Shown one piece after another: positions 1 to 6,047 of a DNA stretch of 6,047 nt. Source of the stretch: Devosia sp. (GTDB lineage Bacteria; Pseudomonadota; Alphaproteobacteria; Rhizobiales; Devosiaceae); NCBI GenBank assembly GCA_028290225.1, contig JAQGKH010000263.1:1-6047 (forward strand), written 5' to 3'. Position numbers and translations under genes: made by a program. The first letter of the stretch is position 1, and every line of letters starts with the position of its first letter. Below the pieces are notes generated by a model. It was not told the origin of the DNA. It was given only the letters and a program-made list of their open reading frames with translations, and did no database searches.

Positions 1-88
1 TGGATTTGGAGCCCGGCGGAGACACACGACCGCTCAGCGGGCGTTTGGGCGGAACAATGGTGAGGGCGGCAGGAAGTGGATGGTGCAT
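1..88 (-). CDS. aroA: 3-phosphoshikimate 1-carboxyvinyltransferase (EPSP synthase), N-terminal 29 residues only
   Basis: The first 29 codons of a gene that continues past the left edge. The peptide holds PLSGRVSPPGSKS at residues 17-29. This matches the start of EPSP synthases, where a Lys-Ser pair after a Pro-Gly turn binds shikimate-3-phosphate and PEP (here K28-S29). MurA, the sister family, has Lys-Asn at this point, so AroA is preferred. The enzyme joins PEP to shikimate-3-phosphate on the way to chorismate and aromatic amino acids. The ATG at 86-88 is the only usual start: an in-frame TGA sits at 107-109 with no ATG, GTG or TTG between. No Shine-Dalgarno sequence precedes it. The gene starts 75 bp after sufA on the same strand, so some read-through from the suf operon is possible. 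The call rests on a short peptide, and nothing can be said of the active site beyond the first motif. Confidence 0.75.
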   Translation of the reverse strand, partial: MHHPLPAALTIVPPKRPLSGRVSPPGSKS

Positions 89-112
89 GTTGCCGCTGTT
101 AGGACATCAGGG

Positions 113-133
113 GGCGCGATGCAATCGTGCGCC
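113..133 (-). other. stem-loop in the sufA-aroA gap
   Basis: Arms 113-116/130-133 (GGCG with CGCC) and 117-120/124-127 (CGAT with ATCG) enclose a 3-nt loop, with a 2-nt bulge at 128-129. It lies about 30 nt after the sufA stop and before the aroA start. No run of U follows on the minus-strand transcript, so this is not a classical intrinsic terminator. It may be a weak or factor-dependent end of the suf message, or a chance fold in GC-rich sequence. Confidence 0.35.
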
Positions 134-163
134 ACCCTTGTAGATCGCTCCCGCAGGAAAACC

Positions 164-544
164 TCAGGCGCCCGCTCTGGCCTCGGCAATGGCCTTGAGG
201 TCCGCCGGCTTGAGCGTGACGCTTTCGCCACAGCCGCAGGCGCCGGTTTGATTGGGATTCCTGAAGGTGAAACCCGAACTCATCTTCGACTGCTCGAAAT
301 CCATCACGGTACCGAGAAGGTACATGGTGGCCTTGGGATCCACCCATACATCCACGCCGCGATCGTTGACATGGTCGTCCCCAGCCACCGGCTCGCTGAC
401 ATAATCCATGGTGTAGGACACACCGGCGCAGCCGGCATTCTTAATGCCGACGCGCAGACCGGCAACTGGCTTGTCGGAGTCTTCGATGATCTCGGTGATG
501 CGCTCGGCGGCGGCTTCGGTCAGCGACATGATCTTGAAGGGCAT
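164..544 (-). CDS. sufA: A-type iron-sulfur cluster carrier SufA (HesB/IscA family)
   Basis: A 126-residue A-type carrier that holds an Fe-S cluster made by SufBCD and passes it to apoproteins. The one-domain HesB/IscA fold fills the protein. The three cluster-binding cysteines are present: C39 in NAGCAG, and C103 and C105 in the C-terminal GACGCGESV motif. The stretch before that motif (DFEQSKMSSGFTFRNPN) is also typical. Length is normal for the family, with a slightly extended C-terminus. The chosen ATG (542-544) has AAAGG at 555-559, 10 nt upstream. A second ATG at residue 6 also fits the family N-terminus but has a poorer ribosome site. It is the last suf gene, 53 bp after sufT. ErpA or IscA are alternative names within the same family; operon position favours SufA. 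Confidence 0.93.
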   Translation of the reverse strand: MPFKIMSLTEAAAERITEIIEDSDKPVAGLRVGIKNAGCAGVSYTMDYVSEPVAGDDHVNDRGVDVWVDPKATMYLLGTVMDFEQSKMSSGFTFRNPNQTGACGCGESVTLKPADLKAIAEARAGA

Positions 545-597
545 CGGACAGCGACCTTTATCGGTGTTTCACGATATATAGAGCGGAACGCCCCAGA

Positions 598-999
598 TTA
601 CCACCAGTTCAACGCCACTTGAGCTTCCTCGCTCATGCGGCTGGCATCCCAAGGCGGATCGAACACCATGTTGACCGTGACATCCTGGACGCCTTCCACG
701 GCGCGGGCAGCATTCTCGACCCAGCCCGGCATTTCGCCAGCCACCGGACAGCCAGGGGCGGTCAAGGTCATGTCGATGGTCAGGTTTCGATTGTCGTCGA
801 GATCGACCTTGTAGATCAGGCCCAACTCATAGATGTCCACGGGGATCTCGGGATCATAGACGGTCTTGAGCGCCCCGATCAGATCAGTGGTGATCCGCTC
901 AACCTCGCCCTCGGGAATGGCGGCGGACACCGTAGGGTTGATCCGAACGGGTGTTTCGGATGCGTTGTCGGTGGCAGGAACTTCGGCTTGGTCGGTCAT
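598..999 (-). CDS. sufT: SUF system Fe-S assembly protein SufT (DUF59 / MIP18 family)
   Basis: A 133-residue protein of the DUF59 (MIP18) family, in the subgroup tied to SUF operons and called SufX in rhizobia. It aids maturation of Fe-S proteins, but its exact biochemical step is not settled. Residues 1-30 are a low-complexity, Pro/Ala/Thr-rich leader. The DUF59 domain runs from about 34 to 115, with the motif DPEIPVDIYELGLIY at 49-63 and TAPGCPVAGEMP at 80-91. C84 in the second motif is the conserved cysteine. The C-terminus ends in ALNWW, which is common in this subgroup. The ATG at 997-999 has GAGGA at 1004-1008, and the gene starts 14 bp after the sufS stop, which suggests coupled translation. 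Length and motifs are normal. PaaD and MRP-fused DUF59 proteins are relatives, but the suf context rules them out as the best name. Confidence 0.9.
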   Translation of the reverse strand: MTDQAEVPATDNASETPVRINPTVSAAIPEGEVERITTDLIGALKTVYDPEIPVDIYELGLIYKVDLDDNRNLTIDMTLTAPGCPVAGEMPGWVENAARAVEGVQDVTVNMVFDPPWDASRMSEEAQVALNWW

Positions 1000-1013
1000 A
1001 GGGTCCTCGCAGC

Positions 1014-2234
1014 TTACGCAAAAAAGCTTCGGGCGCGTTCGATGCCGTCCACCAGCGCGTCAACATCGTCTTTGCCGTTATATAGGGCGAACGACGCCCG
1101 GCAGGTAGAGGTGACGCCAAAACGCTTCAACAATGGCATGGCGCAATGCGTCCCGGCGCGAACCGCAATGCCGTACCGGTCGAGAATTGTCGCGACATCA
1201 TGCGCATGGGCCCCTGCAATCTCGAACGAAAAAATGCCGCCTTTGCCCGGCGCGGTGCCGATCAGGCGCAGTGAGTTGATGCGGCTGAGGCGTTCCTGCG
1301 CGTAGGCAGCAACTTCGGCCTCATGCGCCGCTATGGCATCACGCCCGAGGCTCTCCATGTATTGGAGCGCCGCGCCCAACCCTATGGCCTGAACGATCGG
1401 CGGCGTACCAGCCTCGAAGCGATGCGGCGGCTCGTTATAGGTTACCCCATCCGTGGAGACCGTCTCGATCATCTCGCCGCCGCCCTGGTAGGGCTGCATC
1501 TCGGCCAGTAGTTCGTATTTGCCATAGAGCACGCCGATACCCGTGGGACCGTAGAGCTTGTGCCCGGTCATCACATAGAAGTCGGCATCCAGATCCTGCA
1601 CATCCACCTTGGTATGCACAGCCCCCTGGCTGCCATCCACCAGAACCCGAATGCCGCGGGCGTGAGCGATCTCGATGATCTGCTTGATGGGCGTCACGGT
1701 ACCTGTGACATTGCTCATATGGGTGACCGCTACCATGCGGGTGCGGGCGGTCAGGGCAGCGGCAAAGGCGTCGAGGTCAAAGGAACCATCGTCTCGCACA
1801 TCCACCCAGCGTAGCACGGCGCCCTTGCGCTCGCGATGAAAGTGCCAGGGCACAATATTGGAGTGATGCTCGAGCATGGATAGGACGATCTCATCGCCTT
1901 CCCTAATGCGCGGGCCGGCAAAGGATGATGCAACGAGGTTGATGGCGTCGGTAGCCGAGCGGGTAAAGATGATCTCCTCAACGCGGCCAGCGTTCAGGAA
2001 CTTGCGCACGGCCGCCCGGCCGCCCTCGAAAGCCTCGGTCGCACGATTGGCGAGCGTATGCAGGCCCCGATGCACATTGGCATATTCGTGCCTGAAGGCA
2101 TGATCCATCCGGTCGAGCACCTGCACCGGCTTTTGCGCCGAAGCGCCGCTGTCGAGGAACACCAGGCGCTTGCCATGGATCTGCTCGGACAGGATGGGAA
2201 AATCGGCGCGAACTTTTTCGAGGTCGAAGGTCAT
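1014..2234 (-). CDS. sufS: SufS-type cysteine desulfurase (PLP-dependent, group II)
   Basis: A 406-residue class V aminotransferase-fold enzyme that removes sulfur from L-cysteine, giving alanine and an enzyme persulfide for cluster assembly. The PLP lysine is K226 in TGHKLYGPTG. H123 (LEHHSN) stacks on the cofactor and D200 (LVDGSQG) contacts its ring nitrogen. The catalytic cysteine is C364 in RAGTHCAMPLL, followed by R379 in CRASFALYN, which binds the substrate carboxylate. K226, H123 and C364 have the same numbers as in E. coli SufS. The short catalytic loop with RxGxHC marks group II (SufS/CsdA) and not the IscS group. The ATG at 2232-2234 has a modest GGAAG (2242-2246) 7 nt upstream. 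It follows sufD after a 101-bp gap, the longest in the operon. Group II enzymes usually need SufE or SufU for full activity; neither gene is in the window. Confidence 0.96.
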   Translation of the reverse strand: MTFDLEKVRADFPILSEQIHGKRLVFLDSGASAQKPVQVLDRMDHAFRHEYANVHRGLHTLANRATEAFEGGRAAVRKFLNAGRVEEIIFTRSATDAINLVASSFAGPRIREGDEIVLSMLEHHSNIVPWHFHRERKGAVLRWVDVRDDGSFDLDAFAAALTARTRMVAVTHMSNVTGTVTPIKQIIEIAHARGIRVLVDGSQGAVHTKVDVQDLDADFYVMTGHKLYGPTGIGVLYGKYELLAEMQPYQGGGEMIETVSTDGVTYNEPPHRFEAGTPPIVQAIGLGAALQYMESLGRDAIAAHEAEVAAYAQERLSRINSLRLIGTAPGKGGIFSFEIAGAHAHDVATILDRYGIAVRAGTHCAMPLLKRFGVTSTCRASFALYNGKDDVDALVDGIERARSFFA

Positions 2235-2250
2235 GGTTCAGCTTCCGTGC

Positions 2251-2282
2251 GAGTTGTACGCCCGCTTGACCGGTCTCAACTC
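2251..2282. repeat. short inverted repeats in the sufD-sufS gap
   Basis: GAGTTG at 2251-2256 and CAACTC at 2277-2282 are perfect 6-bp inverted arms. Between them, off centre, is the 8-bp palindrome GACCGGTC at 2268-2275. The element ends about 16 bp before the sufS start. It could fold in the leader of sufS or serve as a protein site, but both repeats are short enough to arise by chance. Confidence 0.25.
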
Positions 2283-2318
2283 AGAAGAGAAATGGTGCGG
2301 CACCCTGCGCGCCACACC
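2283..2318 (-). terminator. possible weak terminator or attenuator after sufD
   Basis: On the transcript strand an 8-bp stem forms between 2311-2318 (GGTGTGGC) and 2294-2301 (GCCGCACC), with one U-G wobble and a 9-nt loop. A pyrimidine-rich tract, ATTTCTCTTCT, follows at once (2283-2293). The wobble is a mismatch on the opposite strand, so the fold is best in the operon's own message. The T-run is broken by C residues, so full termination is unlikely. Partial attenuation or 3'-end protection of the sufBCD part of the mRNA fits better. This is inferred from sequence alone. Confidence 0.4.
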
Positions 2319-2335
2319 TTCGGTCGGCCGCGGGG

Positions 2336-3547
2336 CTACTTGCCGTTGAGCAACCAGCCATCAACGATGCCGTTCAGCACCGTGCTGAGCGCCTCGTCCT
2401 TGATCGGGTCGAGAACCTCGGCAAGAAAACCACGCACCAGCATGGTTTCCGCCTCCGTGCGCGGAATGCCGCGGCTCATCAGGTAGAACAGCCAGTCGGC
2501 ATCCAACTCGCCGCAGGTGGATCCATGGCCGCACACCACGTCATCGGCATAGATCTCGAGCTCGGGCTTGGAGAGGATCTCGGCCTCGTCCGAAAGCATC
2601 AACCCCTGCATCATCATCTTGGCGTCGGTTTTTTGCGCATCGCGCGACACCACGATCCGGCCCTGGAACACCGCCTTTGAGCGCCCGCGGGCGATCTGCT
2701 TGAACATTTCCTTGGAGGTGGTGTTCGGCACCGCGTGGTTGACGTCGAGAGTGATGTCGCAGTGCTTGCCGTCGTCCACCAGATTGAGCCCGGTGAAATC
2801 GGCATGCGCCCCTTCGCCCGAGAAGCGGGCAAACAGTTGGGTGCGCGACAGCGCGGCACCGGCATGGATTGCCAACGTGCGCAGATTGGCCGCAGGCCCA
2901 ATCTCGTACTGGTTGCTGGCAAAATGGGTTGCAGCACGTGCCGACAGGTCAACGGTGATGTGGGTGACTTCGGCGCCCGTTCCCACCGCAAGGAAGGTCG
3001 CATGGTTGCCGACATGTGCCTCGTTGGACCCAAGAAAGGTCTCGATGATCGTGACTTTGGCACTTTCGGCGACAAAGATCTTGACCGCACTCGCGGAGTG
3101 AGCGGCCGGACCATCGGAGCGGCGATCGATGTGGATCACCTGTTCGATCACGCCATCGATGTGCAGGTTCAAGCTCTCGGGTGCCAGAGCGCTGTTGATG
3201 TGCACCAGCACATCGTCACGCGGCGAAAGAACGTCACCCGCGGCCGTGCCCACCACCACGCCAGCCGGCGCCGAAGGGGCTGCCTGCAGGCGCCCATTGA
3301 CGATGGTCAGTTGATAGGCTCCCGCGATGCGCAGGGCTGGCGCCTCTGCCGCATTGGCAGCCTCCGCGAGCGGCGGCACGGTGCGCAACAGCGTCTTGAG
3401 ATCGGTGTAGTGGTAGCTCTCGACGCGCCGCGTCGGCAGTCCGGCCACGCTGATCCGTTCGGCGGTGCTATCGGCACCGGCGCCCTTGAGCTGAGCAATC
3501 AGAGTTTCTTCGGCTGCACTAAGCCGGATTTGCTGAGCCTGTCGCAT
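2336..3547 (-). CDS. sufD: SufD, scaffold subunit of the SufBCD complex
   Basis: A 403-residue SufB/SufD-family protein. SufD pairs with SufB through the beta-helix core and binds one SufC; the complex builds Fe-S clusters and SufD is linked to iron entry. The N-terminal helical part (about 1-60) holds the family motif RRVESYHYTDL at 40-50. The right-handed beta-helix core spans roughly 80-320. The C-terminal signature is KPELEIYADDVVCGHGSTCG at 327-346, followed by LFYLMSRGI at 353-361. H341 and C339 correspond to E. coli H360 and C358, at the SufB-SufD interface where the cluster forms. The ATG (3545-3547) abuts the sufC stop (TAGATG) and has no good ribosome site of its own, so translation is probably coupled to sufC. 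Length is normal, slightly shorter than the E. coli protein. Residues 310-318 (KMMMQGLML) replace the QNNNLLL-like stretch of other SufD proteins. Confidence 0.95.
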   Translation of the reverse strand: MRQAQQIRLSAAEETLIAQLKGAGADSTAERISVAGLPTRRVESYHYTDLKTLLRTVPPLAEAANAAEAPALRIAGAYQLTIVNGRLQAAPSAPAGVVVGTAAGDVLSPRDDVLVHINSALAPESLNLHIDGVIEQVIHIDRRSDGPAAHSASAVKIFVAESAKVTIIETFLGSNEAHVGNHATFLAVGTGAEVTHITVDLSARAATHFASNQYEIGPAANLRTLAIHAGAALSRTQLFARFSGEGAHADFTGLNLVDDGKHCDITLDVNHAVPNTTSKEMFKQIARGRSKAVFQGRIVVSRDAQKTDAKMMMQGLMLSDEAEILSKPELEIYADDVVCGHGSTCGELDADWLFYLMSRGIPRTEAETMLVRGFLAEVLDPIKDEALSTVLNGIVDGWLLNGK

Positions 3548-4309
3548 CTAGGCGGCCGCGTTGTCGAAGTCGGCATAGCCCTTGGCTTCCAGCTGGAGCG
3601 CCAGGTCCTTGTCTCCGCTTTCCACGATCCGACCATCGGAGAAGACATGCACCACATCAGGCACGATGTGGTTCAGCAAACGCTGATAGTGGGTGATGAC
3701 CAGCATCGAGCGACCGGCATTGCGCAGCGCATTGACGCCGCGCGAAACGACCTGCAGCGCATCGATGTCGAGCCCGGAGTCAGTCTCGTCCAGGATGCAC
3801 ATCTTGGGCTGGAGCAAGGCCATCTGCAGCACTTCGGCGCGCTTCTTCTCGCCGCCCGAGAAGCCGACATTGAGCGGACGCTTCAGCATTTCACTGTCGA
3901 TGTTGAGATCGGAGCCGGCCTGCCGCACCGCGCGCATGAAGTCAGGGGTCGAAAGCTCTCCTTCCCCACGCGCCTTGCGCTGCGCATTAAGCGCTGCCTT
4001 GAGGAACGTCATGGTCGCGACGCCCGGAATTTCGATCGGGTACTGGAAGGCCAGGAACACGCCGGCTGCTGCCCGCTCGGCAGGCTCCATGGCAAGCAGG
4101 TCCTCGCCATCGATGAGCACTTCGCCCTCGGTGATCTCGTAGTCTTCTTTGCCCGCCAGCACATAGCTGAGCGTCGACTTGCCCGAGCCATTGCGACCCA
4201 TCACGGCGTGAACTTCCCCGGCCGGGATGACCAGGTTGACGCCCTTGAGGATCTCACGATCCTCGATGCGGGCATGCAGATTGCGGATTTCAAGAATAGG
4301 GGTAGTCAC
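3548..4309 (-). CDS. sufC: SufC, ABC-type ATPase of the SufBCD complex
   Basis: A 253-residue soluble ABC ATPase that powers cluster assembly on SufB-SufD; it has no membrane partner. Walker A is GRNGSGKST at 38-46, with K44 binding phosphate. The Q-loop glutamine is Q89 in LAFQYP. The signature is FSGGEKKR at 150-157, Walker B is CILDETDSGLD at 171-181 with catalytic E175, and the switch histidine is H207 in VITHYQR. The DETDSGLD form, in place of DEPTSGLD, is specific to SufC. I chose GTG at 4307-4309 as start: GGAGAA lies 5 nt upstream (4315-4320) and the protein begins VTTPILEIRNLHA, as SufC should. An in-frame ATG at 4351 would add 14 residues (APSGRPRFIW...) unlike the family, with the ribosome site inside the coding region. 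The stop touches the sufD start. Confidence 0.95.
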   Translation of the reverse strand: MTTPILEIRNLHARIEDREILKGVNLVIPAGEVHAVMGRNGSGKSTLSYVLAGKEDYEITEGEVLIDGEDLLAMEPAERAAAGVFLAFQYPIEIPGVATMTFLKAALNAQRKARGEGELSTPDFMRAVRQAGSDLNIDSEMLKRPLNVGFSGGEKKRAEVLQMALLQPKMCILDETDSGLDIDALQVVSRGVNALRNAGRSMLVITHYQRLLNHIVPDVVHVFSDGRIVESGDKDLALQLEAKGYADFDNAAA

Positions 4310-4314
4310 TGCTG

Positions 4315-4320
4315 TTCTCC
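4315..4320 (-). promoter_or_regulatory. sufC ribosome binding site
   Basis: GGAGAA on the minus strand, 5 nt before the GTG at 4307-4309. It decides the start of sufC in favour of GTG over the upstream ATG at 4351, which would place this site inside the gene. Confidence 0.8.
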
Positions 4321-4330
4321 AAATGAACCG

Positions 4331-4353
4331 GGGTCGCCCGCTGGGCGCCACCC
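4331..4353 (-). other. stem-loop in the sufB-sufC gap
   Basis: CGCCC at 4335-4339 pairs with GGGCG at 4343-4347 across a 3-nt loop. GGGT at 4331-4334 extends the stem with ACCC at 4350-4353, leaving a 2-nt bulge. It sits about 17 nt after the sufB stop and ends 10 nt before the sufC ribosome site. The downstream transcript (CGGTTCATTTGG) has no U-run, so it is not an intrinsic terminator. It may slow decay of the sufB message or tune translation of sufC; both roles are inferred. Confidence 0.45.
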
Positions 4354-4370
4354 GGATGAAAGATGATGGC

Positions 4371-5870
<1,500 letters not shown>

Positions 5871-5874
5871 GTCG

Positions 5875-5884
5875 CTTCTCCTTT
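5875..5884 (-). promoter_or_regulatory. sufB ribosome binding site
   Basis: AAAGGAGAAG, a strong Shine-Dalgarno sequence with its GGAG 7 nt before the ATG at 5868-5870. It settles the sufB start against the ATG seven codons upstream at 5891. Confidence 0.88.
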
Positions 5885-5887
5885 GCC

Positions 5888-5911
5888 CCACAGCGGTTCA
5901 AGGTCGCTGGG
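5888..5911 (-). other. weak stem-loop before sufB
   Basis: CAGCG at 5891-5895 pairs with CGCTG at 5905-5909 around a 9-nt loop, with two further C-G pairs (5888-5889 with 5910-5911) past a 1-nt bulge. It lies just upstream of the sufB ribosome site in the 63-bp gap. No U-run follows. It could affect sufB translation, or be chance. Confidence 0.25.
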
Positions 5912-5933
5912 AGCCGTCCAATTTTCATCCGGC

Positions 5934-6047
5934 CTAAGCCGCTTGTTCCTGCCGAGCGCGGTGGCGCTGCAGGATTGTTCGATATCCGGCGAGTAGAGCA
6001 TCCACGTCCGCCATTGTAGAGTTCCAGCCAAAGCTCACCCGCAGCGC
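5934..6047 (-). CDS. cysteine desulfurase / class V aminotransferase, C-terminal 37 residues only
   Basis: The open frame enters from the right edge and ends at a TAG (5934-5936). It gives 37 residues beginning ALRVSFGWNSTMADVDALL and ending in a basic, Gln-rich tail. The R(V/I)S-GWN-T--DVD pattern is the C-terminal signature of IscS/NifS-type cysteine desulfurases, where the arginine binds the substrate carboxylate. The PLP lysine and catalytic cysteine lie outside the window, so activity cannot be judged. Position just ahead of sufB matches the extra desulfurase (sufS2 in rhizobia) of alphaproteobacterial suf operons. It probably supplies sulfur alongside SufS. The start, full length and any gene before it are not visible. 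Another class V aminotransferase is possible but less likely in this context. Confidence 0.85.
   Translation of the reverse strand, partial: ALRVSFGWNSTMADVDALLAGYRTILQRHRARQEQAA

Noticed and set aside
34..231. Minus-strand 65-residue frame overlapping sufA and aroA starts
   Set aside because: It is out of frame with both genes, Arg/Pro/Ser-rich, and covers the end of sufA and the start of aroA. It is a frame shadow.
570..590. TATATAT in the sufT-sufA gap as a -10 promoter box
   Set aside because: No convincing -35 hexamer lies about 17 nt upstream on the minus strand (TGGTAA at best). One AT-rich hexamer is not enough to call a promoter.
80..622. Plus-strand frame opposite sufA, along with the 619-1305 frame opposite sufT and sufS
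   Set aside because: Both are antisense to genes with intact catalytic or ligand residues and have no family features of their own.
2735..4366. Long plus-strand open frame of 543 codons opposite sufD and sufC
   Set aside because: It spans two well-supported minus-strand genes and the join between them. There is no recognisable domain, and it is expected as a shadow in GC-rich sequence.

Overview
The window is one strand of a suf iron-sulfur cluster assembly operon from a GC-rich bacterium. Every supported gene reads on the minus strand, so the operon runs from high to low coordinates. The order is: cysteine desulfurase (3' end only), sufB, sufC, sufD, sufS, a SufT/DUF59 protein, sufA. The 5' end of aroA, the shikimate-pathway EPSP synthase, follows on the same strand and runs off the left edge. 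A second cysteine desulfurase ahead of sufBCDS, with a DUF59 protein and an A-type carrier behind, is the layout known from Alphaproteobacteria, especially Hyphomicrobiales (sufS2-BCD-S1-X-A in Sinorhizobium and Agrobacterium). A Devosia-like or rhizobial relative is my guess; no rRNA or other lineage marker is present to fix it.

From right to left: 5934-6047 is the last 37 codons of an IscS/NifS-type desulfurase. Next come sufB (4371-5870), sufC (3548-4309), sufD (2336-3547), sufS (1014-2234), sufT (598-999), sufA (164-544) and the first 29 codons of aroA (1-88). Gaps are short: 63, 61, 0, 101, 14, 53 and 75 bp. No gene-free stretch exceeds about 100 bp. Three gaps (after sufB, after sufD, after sufA) can form stem-loops on the transcript strand. 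None has a clean U-tract, so they look more like mRNA-processing or attenuation elements than full terminators. The operon promoter and any iron-responsive operator (RirA, Irr or IscR type) would lie beyond position 6047 and cannot be seen.

Together the genes make a complete SUF core. SufS takes sulfur from cysteine as a persulfide. The SufB-SufC-SufD complex uses ATP hydrolysis by SufC to build a cluster on the SufB-SufD interface. SufA carries the finished cluster to target proteins, and SufT helps maturation. Catalytic and ligand residues are intact in every full-length gene. No SufE or SufU sulfur-transfer partner is in the window.

I looked on both strands for anything undescribed and found none. 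The long plus-strand open frames are antisense shadows. This is a well-known housekeeping locus; the modest points of interest are start-site choices, intergenic hairpins, the paired desulfurases and the junction with aroA.
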